The notes under the pieces: generated by a model
What the model saw: only the letters and a program-made list of their open reading frames with translations
What the model was told of the DNA's origin: nothing
Database searches by the model: none
In this document: piece by piece, positions 22,173 to 33,737 of the stretch
Position numbering within the stretch: position 1 is the first letter of the stretch
How the letters are laid out: every line of letters starts with the position of its first letter
DNA from: Verticillium longisporum
Lineage: Eukaryota; Ascomycota; Sordariomycetes; Glomerellales; Plectosphaerellaceae
NCBI GenBank assembly: GCA_019188255.1
Contig: JAETXT010000014.1
Coordinates: 1,674,001 to 1,738,000 of the forward strand
DNA length: 64,000 nt
Direction of reading: 5' to 3'
Program-made: the position numbers and the translations under genes

Positions 22173-23458
22173 CTCCCTCGACACGACGCAAACTCTATGC
22201 CGTGACGTGGCCAGTGAACGGGAACCGGTTTACTTCATGGGCATGTCTGAGCGCTGTAGGAGTCTGGAGTTTCGTGTCAGGCATAATGAAGACTTGTGCT
22301 CTGAAAATCTGGGGGGACGGTGCGCATAAGCTTGGCCCAAACGCCAAGCGGGAGGGAGCGTCGATCTCGGCTGGCGGGGAGGGATTGATCGTCGGGCAAC
22401 TGCCGTGCAAAGGGTGGCAGTTGAGTCGAACGAGTGCGTAGGTGCTCGACAGATGACCGTGGATGGTACAGGCTGTGGGTGATCAGCTGTCAGAGGATGG
22501 AAGGTTCGCGGTGATGGTGTTTGATCTGCTCCGACCTCGCACTCTTGCACACGTAGGCCGGCCAGATGATGAGGCAGAACTGACGTGTAGATGCACTGCC
22601 AGGCTGTGTGTGGCCGCGAGCTTGACCACGACCAGTCGACGAAGCCTTCCCGTGGGTTAAGTAAGCTGAAGCTGGTTCGGGCGCGTAAAAATAGCAACGG
22701 CGCCAGTACGAAACGCCTCGTGTGTGTGCTGAACCACTGAATCACTGGATCACTGGATCATTGAATCACAGGGCGATGATAGGGAGGGGCTGGAGGGGCG
22801 AAGGCGAGGTCGAGGTGGGAGGGGCAAATACGCCAACTTCCACTCTTTCCCTCTCAACATCAGGCACCAGCTTTTTCACCACAGATCGTGTCATGCAATG
22901 CACTGCCCACACCTACGCCCAATACCCACGATACGAGATGCTGCATACCGACCACAGAGGGAGACCCGGAGACCAAAGACCAGTGGCCAGCGATGTGACG
23001 CAGTGAAATGGAGTGAGTGCCCTGTCGAATCGGCTGCTTCGGGCTCCACGGCAACCGAATCGTGCAGCAAGAGGGCACACCCCCTGGACGACCAACCTCT
23101 GATCGCCAGTTTCGAGAATACGAGTGATGGGTGTTTCCCCTTTGCTATTTCATCATGATCGACGACTGGTCTGCGGGTCAGCCTCTCCATATCCAGGGAA
23201 AGAAAACGCTCAACACTGCGGTTGATCGCGATGGGACAGCAGCACCAGGTTCAAAGGTGTGTTCTCGATGGATGGATGGATGGTTGCTTGATCATCGTGT
23301 CGACCGACATCGAGGGCAAGTCGTCAGCCAGCAATGCGTTTTCTGGTTGCGCGTTGTTTCACCCCTTTGGCCCTCTTTGCTCGTTGCACAACCTCGAGGG
23401 GGCGCAGCTCTCGGGCATTTTCTGACGACAGGCGCCTCCCTGAGGCCGAGGCCCTCTG

Positions 23459-23494
23459 CCCTTTGCTTTGCCCTTTGCTTTGCCCTTTGCTTTG
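23459..23494. repeat. 12-bp tandem repeat, three copies
   Basis: CCCTTTGCTTTG is repeated three times without mismatch in non-coding DNA. No function is implied. Confidence 0.9.
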
Positions 23495-24000
23495 CCCCCT
23501 GAGGATCCTACCTACCGTACCTTAGGTACTGTAGGTACCGATGCAGCGCTGTACCGACCAAAGATACCCAGCATCCGCCCACACGCACACTTGGCCCTGA
23601 CGCTGGTTGCGCGGCCTGGTGGGGCTGGTGCGGGCGGAAAAGACGCCAGGGGTTGTGGCCACTGAAGATCCACCCGTCAACTCGGCCTGTCAAGACGACG
23701 CACTGAAGGCCGCTGAAGGCCCTTATGCGTCAAAGGGTCTGAAGAGGGGCCCCCCCTGTCGCTCTCCGAGGCTGGGGCGATTTGGTTACGATCCCAAGAT
23801 TCTGGATCGACGCACCTGGCAAGCTTTCACGTCCCTTTAAAGAAGCCCTGCATCCTTTGTTCCTACGCCGTGTTTCCGCTTTGGGCTTTATTTCTTCTCA
23901 CAGCATACCGAGCTTTTCATCGTTTTGTACCTTTGAATTCGCTCTTTTTTTGTTCGCTGCCCGTCTTCGACTTGCTCATAAGACACTCACAGACCTACTG

Positions 24001-24035
24001 CACCCTGCACCCTGCACCCTGCACCCTGCACCCTG
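24001..24035 (+). repeat. CACCCTG heptamer x5 in the leader of the PLC-like gene
   Basis: Five exact CACCCTG units end 17 bp before the ATG at 24053, so they are probably transcribed as part of the 5' UTR. The reverse strand reads CAGGGTG. Copy number is likely unstable. Possible roles are a pyrimidine-rich leader element or a slippage product; nothing in the sequence decides. Confidence 0.9.
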
Positions 24036-24052
24036 CACACACGCCGCCCAGG

Positions 24053-25195
24053 ATGCTCCCACCTTCGCTATCTGCCTTGCTGACCACGGCTGTCGTGGCC
24101 TTGTCTGCCTCGACAGCCTGGGCCCTTCCTCAAGATGGCACGGCCGGAACCTCGACGTCTTCAGCAGCAGCCGCCGCCACTTCAGCATCTTCTTCGTCCA
24201 CAGCTTGCAACAACTCGCCATCGCTATGTAACAGGGCGTACAACAATGTCACTCACATGGGTGCGCACAATGCCGCCTTCCTTCGCGATGAGCGCACAGG
24301 CTTCTCCGTCTCCGGCAACCAGTTCTTCAACGCCACCGTCGCCCTCGACTCGGGCCTGCGTCTTCTCCAGTCTCAGGTTCACTTCCAGAATGACACGCTC
24401 CGCCTCTGCCACTCCAGCTGCGGTCTCATGGATGCCGGTCTTCTCGAGGACTGGCTGCGGTCCATTAAAACCTGGATGGATGCCCACCCCAACGAAGTCG
24501 TCACCCTGATTCTCGTCAACTCGGACGACAAGAACGCCGCTACCTACGCCTCGGCCTTTGAAGCCTCCGGCATCTCGTCTCTCGCCTACGCTCCCGAGAC
24601 GCCCGGCGCCACCTCCACCTGGCCCACGCTGCAGTCCCTCATCAACGCCAAGACGCGCCTCATCACTTTTGTCACCAACATGGACGCCTCCACCCAGCAC
24701 CCCTACCTCCTGCCCGAGTTCACGTACGTCTTCGAGACGGCCTTCCAGGTCACGGCCCCCACGGGCTTCAACTGTTCCCTTGACCGCCCGACGACCATCT
24801 CCTCGGCCACGGCCGCCATGGGCTCCGGCCTCTTGCCGCTGATGAATCACTTTATGTACGAGGCCGTGTCCAGCAGCATCCTCATCCCCGCCGAGGGCCT
24901 CATCGACTCCACCAACAGTCCCAGCACGAGCGGCGTCTCCGGCGCACTCGGCGCCCACGCTCAGACGTGTCGCAGCGACTGGGGCGTCGCGCCCACCTTT
25001 GTCCTCGTCGACTTTTACGACAAGGGCCCCGCGCTCCAGACGGCCGACCAGCTGAACGGCGTCTCGAACCCCGTCGGCCGTGTCGACACGCCCGCCTCCA
25101 AGAAGAGCGCAGCCAGGACCACGGTCCCGCCGAGGATGGGCATGGAGACGGTGGCTCTGGTGACGTTCATGGCAGCCGCCGTCTTTCTCTTCTAA
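24053..25195 (+). CDS. secreted, probably GPI-anchored PLC-like phosphodiesterase
   Basis: Intronless, 380 residues. Start chosen at MLPPSLSALLTTAVVALSAS, which gives a clean signal peptide (cleavage near Ala-Leu-Pro, residue ~25). A Ser/Ala-rich linker follows, then the PLC-like TIM-barrel family: CNNSPSLCNRAYNNVTHMGAHN contains the first catalytic His context, LRLLQSQVHF...LRLCHSSCGLMDAG the second, and ...HPNEVVTLILVN a core strand. It ends DTPASKKSAARTT..., then a hydrophobic tail VALVTFMAAAVFLF, as expected of a GPI signal. The family resembles bacterial PI-PLC X domains, but true substrates of the fungal members are mostly unknown. It probably acts at the cell surface. Confidence 0.83.
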   Translation: MLPPSLSALLTTAVVALSASTAWALPQDGTAGTSTSSAAAAATSASSSSTACNNSPSLCNRAYNNVTHMGAHNAAFLRDERTGFSVSGNQFFNATVALDSGLRLLQSQVHFQNDTLRLCHSSCGLMDAGLLEDWLRSIKTWMDAHPNEVVTLILVNSDDKNAATYASAFEASGISSLAYAPETPGATSTWPTLQSLINAKTRLITFVTNMDASTQHPYLLPEFTYVFETAFQVTAPTGFNCSLDRPTTISSATAAMGSGLLPLMNHFMYEAVSSSILIPAEGLIDSTNSPSTSGVSGALGAHAQTCRSDWGVAPTFVLVDFYDKGPALQTADQLNGVSNPVGRVDTPASKKSAARTTVPPRMGMETVALVTFMAAAVFLF

Positions 25196-25654
25196 TGCTT
25201 TTTTTTCTTTGTGTTCATTCACGGTTGGTTCTGGTCTGATCTTGGCATGATCATAGCGATGGCGTTCTGGGCTGGGCGGTTCATCTCAACGAGATATTTG
25301 GGACTTGGCACATGGTGACTTTTACATACTGTGGGCATAGCGCATATGGATGGATAGGTGAAGCCAATACGGCAACATGGACAAATTGGACAATATGTAC
25401 AAGCAATTTGCATGATTTTCGTCTCTCAGGGTGAAGTCATGGAGTGTCTGTTGGAGCGTCCAAGGAAGACCTACAATTGGTGGCCTTCGCGGCCTTCCAA
25501 TGAGTTTCAAAGGGAAGGGAAGCTAGAACAGGGGTATTCTTTTCCACATAACCTGGCTGATGCCAAGTTCATAGATGCTGGCGAAGGCAAATGCGTTCCA
25601 GGCCATGCCGCGGAGATCAAGTAGACACAGAGCGGAGTCAAAAGCATCCAACAA
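25196..25654. other. intergenic, PLC-like gene to tRNA
   Basis: A 459-bp spacer holding the 3' end of the phosphodiesterase gene and the 5' flank of tRNA-Gly. No gene is seen. Confidence 0.55.
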
Positions 25655-25725
25655 GCGTGAATGGTTTAGTGGTAAAATTCTCCGTTGCCATCGGGGAGCC
25701 CTGGGTTCGATTCCCAGTTCACGCA
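25655..25725 (+). tRNA. tRNA-Gly (anticodon GCC)
   Basis: A 71-nt cloverleaf reads directly. Acceptor stem GCGTGAA pairs with TTCACGC, discriminator A. The D arm contains the A box TGGTTTAGTGG. The anticodon stem CTCCG/CGGGG flanks loop TTGCCAT, giving GCC. The T arm CTGGG-TTCGATT-CCCAG contains the B box GGTTCGATTCC. No intron. A short T run follows at about 25736-25740, suitable for RNA polymerase III termination. Confidence 0.97.
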
Positions 25726-26111
25726 TCGCAATATTCTTTTGCCATTTGATTCTCCGAATCAAACGATGGCCGTGCTTTTTGCTCGAATGCAGTTCCTAGG
25801 TGAGGCTACGGGTGCATTGGGTCGAGTCGGTGCCTGTGAGGGCTACCTTTACATGGACCTCTCTGCACTGGCACCCGTTGTAGCATTTCTAGGTGATGTG
25901 ATGTGATCATTCAAGTCTCCAACGAGAACTATGAGGAACGACACTCCGGCATTGACCAGGTATCGGGTTCTGCTTTACATATTGCCCGACTTGCCGCCAG
26001 CCATACATCACAGTCCTCAAATCACCCATGCGGCCCCCAGGAACAGCAGTCCTTTGCACAATGTTATACATTTAGTAGGTATGATACAGACGCCCACGTG
26101 CTCTCCCCCGT
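25726..26111. other. intergenic, tRNA-Gly to mrpl17
   Basis: A 386-bp spacer. The right part is the 3' flank of the minus-strand mrpl17 gene. Two TAGGTGA-type fragments occur at about 25797 and 25888. Nothing else is evident. Confidence 0.5.
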
Positions 26112-27371
26112 CTACCTGTCAGCCAGCATGTTCCGCACGCTGTGGTAGTACTTCTCGTCGACGTTGGCCTTCAGCTCCTCGGCCGTCAGCCACTTGAACT
26201 CGGTGTAGCCAAAGGGGTTGCCCTCGAGGTTGGCCTGGCCGGCCATGATGCGGGCCTTGAGGAAGAAGGTCTTCTCGCCGCGCTTCTGCAGCGAGCCGTC
26301 CTCGCCGAGCGCCGGGCGGACGACGTGGTGCGCGACGGGCGCGCGGCCCACCATCCACGTGTTCATGTCCAGGCCGGCCGTCTTGTCCATGACCCTCTTG
26401 GCCGTCTGCAACACGTTAGTCTCGTGTGTATCGATGCACGGTGCCTTCCATGGCATATCCGCAGAAGGGGGGAAGGGGAAGAAAGGGGACCTACCTCGTG
26501 CAGGTGCTCATCCGTAGCCACAGCCGCCGTGGGAAAAGCCCAGCGGCCATCCTTGCCCTTGACGACGAGGTACAGCGTCCTGTCGAGGGCGCGGTCGAGC
26601 CTCGCGACGTCGCCGGCGCGGTCCGCCTCGGTGACGCGGCTCTGCGGCGCCTCGGGCGCGACGCGCTCCTCGACGGGGATGATCTCGGCGTCGTCGCTGA
26701 CGCGCATCGTGGCGTCGCGGAGCAGGGCGTCGTAGACGGCGGCGCGGGAGCTCAGCGGGTCGCCGGCGGCGAGCTCGTCGTCCCAGGCGCGCGCCGACTT
26801 GCCGTGGTAGACGCCGAGCTCCTTGGCGACGGTGCCCTCGCGGTCGCGGACCTTGAGGTTCCAGTCGATGAGGGCCGGCGTGTCGGGCTTGAAGTAGACG
26901 GACGTGACAAAGGGCATGCTGAGCCGCTCGTTGAGGCGCTTCTGGTAAAAGTAAAAGGCCGACTCGAACGGCGTCTCCTCGGCCGTCAGCAGGGGCGCCC
27001 GCGTCAGGATGATGCCGGCCTGGATGCGGTAGTGGGACTTGCCCGGCTGCTGCTGCTGGGGTGTCGCTGTCTCAGAGGGGGTTGGTGTCGTCGTCGGGGG
27101 GAGGTCGATGGGCGTCGTTGTCGTCGAGGCGGCGGCGGCGGCGCCTGAGTAGGCTCGCCACGGGTTCGGCGCTCGGATCTGGAGGCCTGTCGTGGCGCAT
27201 TGTCGGCACAATCTTGGGGACGATGCTGCCGAACAAGTTAGGAATAGGGTCAATCGAGGAGGGGAGGGTGTTCCTGTCGGTTGGACGAGGAAGCGGCAAG
27301 GAGAAACAGGAGAGTAACATACTCCGCAGAAGGCCACGAATGGCGAGAGCGCCCCTACTTGAAGCTGCCAT
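26112..27371 (-). CDS. mrpl17: mitochondrial large-subunit ribosomal protein mL46 (MRPL17 type)
   Basis: Mitochondrial 54S ribosomal protein with a Nudix-like fold (mL46; yeast Mrpl17). Minus-strand exons 27371-27323, 27225-26495 and 26405-26112 give 357 residues. The N-terminus MAASSRGALAIRGLLR is basic and acid-free, as in a mitochondrial presequence. KSHYRIQAGIILTRAPLLT is the family landmark, followed by FYFYQKRLNERLSMPFV and LYLVVKGKDGRWAFPT. The last exon carries FFLKARIMAGQ, GYTEFKWLTAEEL and a final YYHSVRNML. A Thr/Pro/Gln linker follows the presequence. Splice sites GTATGT..CAG and GTAGGT..CAG are standard. Intact. Confidence 0.88.
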
Positions 27372-28511
27372 TGTGATGTGTGGGTGGAGGGGGGAGGAAA
27401 AACAGGTGTGTGATGCTCCCCTTTCCAATACTGGTGGTACCACTTCACCTCGAGGCAGTCAAGATTGAACTTTTTTGGTGTCGCAGCTCCCAAAGCCAGA
27501 GCCAGCTTCGGAACGCGGTGCGTATCGCGCCGGGGCTCTCTGCCAAACCAGAACTGGCTTACCTAACCACCGGCTCAACCACGGGCGACAATCCAGCCTC
27601 AGGCACGCACCGAAACCCACAGGCGGAGAGGGTTCACTACCCATATCTTGTCTCCAGCCCCTCTCTCTACTCTTTTCTTCCCCTTCTCTTTTTTTTTTCT
27701 TTCTTTCTTCAAGGCACCATTTACCTTATCGTCAAGACCTGTTCCACCTCCAGAACGTCCTGATCATTTACGAGTGCCGAGAACGAACAACGCAGTCTTT
27801 TTTCGCTAGCGGTACCTGCCGTTAATTCGTCTACCGGGTTGCTGTTAGATAGATACTGCTAACATACTATTCTCGTCCCGTGATTTCCGCCGTGCGGTCT
27901 GTGGGACCGCCCGCTGCATGCCTCCTCGCCTGTTTTGGTCGACAGCTGGCTCAAATGATTCATCGATGCCTGTGCTTTTATTTCATCGATTTCCTTCGCT
28001 GTCGTGTCCGCCAAACAGCGTTGGGAGTGTGATGCCGCGCAACTCGGAGGCCTGCCTTGGTTTGTGGGCCAATCTGCTAAACCCTCATGAACGCACAGAT
28101 AAGACTCATCGCGGGCCATGGTCCTCAAACGTTACACCTGTGCACAAGAAGCATCTCAAATTTCGGGTCACAGTCGATTTATCTATCGTTGAGTATCACA
28201 TACGACTCGGACGGTCACCGAGGCCCACCACGGAGCCGCGAATGCAAAGCTTTGAGTCCTGCCGACCATGTCGGATAATACAAACAAACCAAGCCAAAGC
28301 ATTTACGCCGTTCCACCAGTTCCTTTCAAATCTCAAGGCCCGTTGGGGCCCGTGTCGCCCAGGGTATCTAAATGCCGCCTGCATTGCCTAATGACCGAAA
28401 ACGCCTATCATATCGTTCGTCTCAAATGATCCATTCGCTCTCTGGAAGATGCCACCCAAGTCCGAACAAGTTTATCCAGCTGAGCTCGTCCAATGCAACC
28501 TCGCCGATCGG
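27372..28511. other. intergenic, mrpl17 promoter to RING-PHD gene 3' end
   Basis: A 1.1-kb spacer. A pyrimidine-rich stretch (CTTTTCTTCC and T runs, 27665-27712) lies upstream of mrpl17. No gene or repeat is supported. Confidence 0.5.
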
Positions 28512-30637
28512 TCATGCCGGAATGGCTTGCTGGAGAGCAGCCACGGCCCGCGTCACTTCTTCCTTGGCGCGAGCCTCCCACTGCGCCTTGTCTTCGGCCA
28601 TGGCTGGGTCACGGAGTCCATCATAGAGCTTGCGCGAGACGTCGCGGTTGATGTTGCTGTACTGCTCGGCGGTAATCTTTCGGTCTTCAATGTCCCAGTG
28701 GGGCTTCAGCGCAGACTTGACGAATGCGCTTACCCGCTCCTTCTCCTCCCTGCTTAGGTCAGATGCGGGGAGACGACCTGGGATCGTGGTCGAGTTGGGG
28801 AGCGATGCAGCTGGCCCGGTCGCCGGGGCCGAGGCTGGCGAATGTCGGGATGAGTGTGTCGGTGCTGGCGGGCGCGACTTTCAGAGTCGCTCGTATCGCC
28901 TGCTTGGCGATTTGGCGAGTAATTCGCTTTCGGATACACAGGCTCTACATAGGAGCTGAGACTGGACGGCGATGTCGGGCGAGGTAAAGGTGGTGGAGTG
29001 AGCGACAGAGGTCGCGGTGAGTTGCGCGACGAGGGCGGCGAGGGCGAGGTTGGTGGCGACGACGCGTCCACGCCGTTGTGCGAGTTGAAAAAGGAGCGAA
29101 CGTTCTCCTCGTCTGATGGCGTGCTCATTTCGACCTCTTTCAACAAGGACGAGAGAAAACTCGGTGCCGCGGTGATGCCACGAGTTGGCACGGATGTGCT
29201 CGACGACCCATTGATGGGGAGAGGATGGTCCCGCGCCGCGGAAGCGGCTGAGTTGCTGGGGTCGGTGGGCGAAGTCGCCGTAGGAGGAGCAGGAGCAAGA
29301 GCAGCAGCAGGAGCAGGAACAGGGGCAGCAGCCACGGCTGTTGCAGGGCCTGAAGTGCCCGACCCCGATGCCTCACCCTGAATCGGCAATCTGCGAGTTC
29401 GAGGACGTTTGAGCTTTCGCTCCGGTTCTTCGGCGGCGGCGGCGGCTTCGCGGGGAGACGTCGACGCAGACCGGGACTTTCGCTTCCGTCTGTTTGGAGT
29501 CACAGTGCGGTTGCTGCTGCTGTTGTTGTTGTTGTTCGCGGACTGGCGAGCTCTATCCAGGGCACCCCACGCCAGACGTTCCTCGGCGGATTCCTGGACA
29601 GGCTGCACGATGTCTAGGCGCTCGCCTATGGCGCGGGGGATGCTTCGGGCAAATGTCTCTCCAGCACCTTGACGGCTGGCGATCTGCAAGCGCTGTTCCC
29701 ACTCGCGATACTCACGAGACTCCCGCTCACGCTGCTGTTGCGTGCGGCGGAAACCCTCGAGGCTGTCGTCGTCTTCGTAATTATCAAGGTCGATATCGGT
29801 GGCCTCGAAGATACGCCCGGCGATCTGGCCCCAGGCGCCTTGCCACTCGACGGACCGTGCCTGGCGCCTCGCACGCCTCTGGCGTTCTCGTGTGCGGACA
29901 AATGGTCGGCGGTGGTTCGTGCTGGGGGCGATCGCCTGAACGTCCGAGTCGGACGTGCTGTCGGAGGCAGCCGCAGGTCTGAATATGTCGACGCACTCCA
30001 GGCAGTACCAGGAGCCGGCGGGGACGTGATTCAGACCAACGCAGTGGGTGTGGTAGGCGGCATCGCAGCCATCGCAGAGGAGCAGGATGTCGGGGCGCTC
30101 TGCCATGCCACAGATGGGGCATGGCGTCTCTTCTTCGGGCTCCTCTTCCTCTGGGTTTTCTTGCAGCCACTGGCGGAGATCGAATTCGTGCGTTTGTTTC
30201 TTGTCCTCGACGGAGTAGAGGTCGATTTCAGGTCCTAGAGAGAAGCGTGTTGGGTTAGCCGGGCTGCTGTCGAGTGGGTGGTGCGCGAGGTGGCGTCGGC
30301 ACATACCATCTAGCTCAGCTGACAGACTGATTTCATTGAAGGTCGTGCGACAGATGGGGCAGGTGTTGGAGTTCTTTGCCCAGCTCCTGATGCAACGATC
30401 ATGGACAATGTGATTGCAGCCCACGAGAGTAGCAATCAGGTGGTTTTCGTCCGACTCGAGCAATTCGGGATCGACTTTGATGGGCGTTGCTGGCTCGACG
30501 GCGTGTTCTGACGCTCCAGGCGGCTCCGAGGCGGACGCTGTTGCGGAGGGTCCTCCAGCAGCGGGCTGGGTGCTATCGCCGGTGGGCGGGGGCTGCAGAC
30601 TCTCCAGGCATATGATGCACTGGTCCGGATCAGTCAT
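28512..30637 (-). CDS. RING-PHD protein, ASR1/PHRF1-like candidate E3 ubiquitin ligase
   Basis: Minus-strand exons 30637-30307 and 30234-28512, about 684 residues after one correction. An N-terminal RING finger (CIICLESLQ ... CNHIVHDRC ... CPICRTTF, residues ~8-100) is followed by a PHD finger (CPICGMAERPDILLLCDGCDAAYHTHCVGL...WYCLEC, ~155-205). This order is that of yeast Asr1 and animal PHRF1, which bind the RNA polymerase II C-terminal domain and ubiquitylate it. A long basic/Ser-rich disordered middle follows. The C-terminal segment (EEKERVSAFVKSALKPHW, ITAEQYSNINRDVSRKLYD) resembles the helical C-terminal domain of PHRF1 relatives. One base is missing near 28872-28884, moving the frame before that domain. 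The 72-nt intron is in frame and lacks a stop, so an unspliced isoform could be read. Confidence 0.8.
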
Positions 30638-32094
30638 TGTGGCAGATGATGAAGTGCTGCAGCCTTGGTCGATTCATAAAAAAAAAAAAAAGAGGAAAGT
30701 GTTTTGAAAGGTGCCAATCGATGGCGTACGACTTGTTTTCTTCTGCTGCAGTCGAGCGATGCAAGGCTTCGAAGGATGGAAGGGGGGGGGGTGGTGGGTG
30801 GTTTGATGGTTCGCGTACGGTTGACCGTGGTAGGTAGGCGAAACGACCTGGTCAGTAAGGTTGTCAGGTTCTTTTTTTCGAGCAGCGATGTACGGGTGCA
30901 GCGTTGCCGTTAGTCGGGTGCACGCGCTGGAACGAGCGGTAGCTTTCGGGGGGGTGGCACTGGCGCGCTGCGCTGCGGTACGGTGCAGTGCGGTAGTGCA
31001 GTGCTGCTGGTGTGTTCGGGTGGCGGATTCGTGGGTGGGTAGGTAGGTAGAGGCGAGTGCACTGAGATGAGAGAAGGGGGATGAGGTGGTCGGGACGAAG
31101 TGAGGTAGAACAGCAAGTCGCAAATGCGAGTGCAAGTCCAGGTCGAGGTCCAGTCTTGGTACAGTACAACGAAATGGTCGTCTCCGCGTTGAGGGGACGA
31201 GAAGGATGGCGATGACGGCGGGCGTTGAAACGGAGAATGATGGAGCTGGACTGGCGACTTGGGGGAGGGGACTTAGGGGACGGGGGAAAAAGACCAGCGC
31301 AAAGGTTAGGTTGGTAGGAATGGGGGGAAGAGGAGAGCAGGTGACTGGTTGAATGGATGGGCAAGTTGTCAGCAGCGGCCGATGGATGACGGACGACGGA
31401 CGACGGGACTAGTCGAGGCAGTGAGGTATACCAGTGATGAGGTGTACCTTTGGTATCGTTGGCCCCTGCGCTCACTCACGCCTGGGTGTGTCTGTGCTGC
31501 AGGAGGTGATGGTGCCTGAGGTGAGGTGTGAGGCGTGAGGCGTGAGGCGCAAGGTAGGCGAGTGGGGCGGTTCTGGCGGGTCAGGCGCACCTGTGTGACG
31601 GCGGCACCTGGGCACCTGGACTGGGGAACGGCGATGTGAGTCCTTCGGGACGAGGCACCAACGGTCTCGTTTTCTTTAATAGAACAAGATGAAAGGGAAG
31701 AGAGGAGAAGAAACACAGACTCTTCAGAAGCACATGTGGCGGGTCGTGGACTCGAATGCTGGCTTACCCATCCGCCTCGGGCCATAGGGCGGCGGACATG
31801 CCATGCCACAACAAGAACTTGAATTATAGGGTGGAGAGAGTTTCTATGGAAAAGTAAGGTAGGCACCTTAATAAGGTAGCTAGGTAACCAAGGTTCGAAA
31901 CGACAGGAACCATCGACCAGGGTCACCTCCAGAAATGTGAGTTACTTACTTCCTCCAGCAGGCGAGGTGTCCATGAGGAGGCGAGGTGTCGAGTCTGGGC
32001 ATGAGCAGGACATGGACAGTCCCCGATGCCCACTTCACGTTGTCCTTATCCTGCCTTCCTGTCTCCGACTGCATCCCGTCCGCACCCTGCATCC

Positions 32095-32130
32095 CCTTGT
32101 CCATGTCCTTGTCCATGTCCTTGTCCTTGT
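32095..32130. repeat. 12-bp tandem repeat, three copies
   Basis: CCTTGTCCATGT occurs twice exactly, then once as CCTTGTCCTTGT. Minisatellite-like, in non-coding DNA. Confidence 0.85.
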
Positions 32131-32414
32131 CCCTGTCGCCGATGTGCTCATTGCTGCCCCCATCTTCGTGTCCCATTCTCCATGTTTCCAAGCCCCCCGC
32201 CTCTCCAAAGCGCCAGCCAGCCAAGCCAGCCGCCCAATCACTCACCGCCGTCGATGAATGGGCTCCGAGGCCGTCATTTTGATTGGCCTGACCCTTCACG
32301 ACAGCCGGGCCTCTCCTGGCGACGGCCACGTGAGGCCGGCGTCACATCCTGGACGCAATGTGCTGCTGCAGTTGCTGTACTGTCGAAGCGAAGCCGTACC
32401 TCAGCCCATGCCCC

Positions 32415-32449
32415 ACAGGCTACAGGCTACAGGCTACAGGCCACAGGCG
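32415..32449. repeat. 7-bp tandem repeat, five copies
   Basis: ACAGGCT occurs three times exactly, then as ACAGGCC and ACAGGCG. Minisatellite-like, in non-coding DNA. Confidence 0.85.
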
Positions 32450-33737
32450 GGCTTCGGTCCGTCGTCTTCCCGTTCCTGCCCAGGCGCGGCAGCCTACGGA
32501 CCGTCTGTTGGCCACCAGTGTGCCTCTGTGAATGCCCTCACCGATCTCTGCGTCGCGCTGGCGAGGCAATCTTTTCCCATCGCCTTCTTCATGATTCACT
32601 TTGCCAGCCCGTACTGCACACCGGGGCGACCCAACACGCCCATGGGCCTTCTTCGCCTCTGCGTTGGTGACATGTGACATAAGGTTCCTGAGAAAGATGG
32701 AGTCCCCTGCCTGATGTGGCCAATCGATCAACACACGACATCGAGTTCGCGCTTCTTCGCTGTTCTCGACTTCGTGCGAGGTCAAGCTGCCTGTCGCTGT
32801 CACCGTGCCAGGGCGTGACTCACCTCATAAGGCAGGCAACGAGGCAGCCCAATGTCGCATCACGGCAGGCTCTGGCTGTCATGCATACGGGACTGTCCAG
32901 ACACCAGGTGCATTGGCCTCGAGTGAATCCCACTTTTTTTTTCCGACTCTATTTGCACGATATGCGAGGCGACGACTTGCTTGCGACCTCTGTTTGATGA
33001 ATTGGGTTTCGCCTGGTCTCCAGGGCTGATCACTTCGGTGAAGAACAGATGTCTGTGGTCATGCCATGTGATAAAATCTTGGCGTTCTCGTCCACGGGAA
33101 ACAATCGACCAAAGGCAAGACCGTGTTTCCTCGGACACATCGCCAGTCCCGATTGATTGGTCGCCCTCGGACTGCCAACACGAGGGAATGCCTGAACCGC
33201 ATTCTCTCGTTGACCCATCCTCTCAAGCTGCGAGTCCGAGGCTACAATCTGGTGGAAGAGAGTTTTGCGTTCTTTTTTTGCAAAATGTTGAATGATAAAA
33301 CGTAGTGGCGCAACGGGTTATAACGCCCTGCAAGGTTCGGAGCAGACAGAGTAATTCTACAGCGCGACGACTCTGACGTCAAAAAGACATGCGAGAACCC
33401 GGAAACGGCTGCTCCCTATAGACTTGTGCCTTATCGATGATGCTTACGTGTTTGGGCGTGCATCACATTCATGCCTAGCACCTGCCTCGAGGTGGGCATG
33501 GCGATATAGAGTGGACACCGCGGCGACATCGACAACACACCGCGAGGCAGCACAGGTGAGGAGGAACAGGCAGACGCCGCTTCACAGCAACGCCGAGCAC
33601 AGGAGGAAAGCGTGCACAGCAAGACGAAGCACAGAGGGCCAAGCGACGGGAGATGATCAGCTTCTTCTCTCGTGGAGCTGCTGTTGCTACCTTGGGGACC
33701 GATGCCTGCCTTCCAGAACGCCAGACCAAACCCTCTC

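Larger units (their letters stand above)
21922..24052. other. 2.1-kb intergenic region with small tandem repeats
   Basis: No supported gene. It holds a perfect 20-bp tandem duplication (22133-22172), GATCACTG-type short repeats near 22738-22765, a triplicated 12-mer (23459-23494), a GGATGGAT run near 23269-23283 and a CCTACC/GGTACC palindrome cluster (23507-23539). The right end is the promoter and leader of the PLC-like gene. Confidence 0.5.
30638..33737. other. 3.1-kb gene-poor region
   Basis: Begins with the RING-PHD promoter (a run of about 14 A at 30677-30690 lies just upstream). Low-complexity GAGGCGT repeats occur near 31520-31550, a palindrome cluster at 31856-31892, and tandem repeats at 32095-32130 and 32415-32449. 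Open frames are short and compositionally random. No gene is supported. Confidence 0.5.

Noticed and set aside
30677..30690. A-run upstream of the RING-PHD gene as a retroposon poly(A) tail
   Set aside because: No target-site duplication or retroposon body adjacent; a plain promoter A-tract is more likely.
33303..33345. tRNA-like A box (TGGCGCAACGGGTTA) followed by GGTTCGGAGC
   Set aside because: The boxes are too close, no acceptor stem pairs, and no anticodon arm folds. At most a relic.
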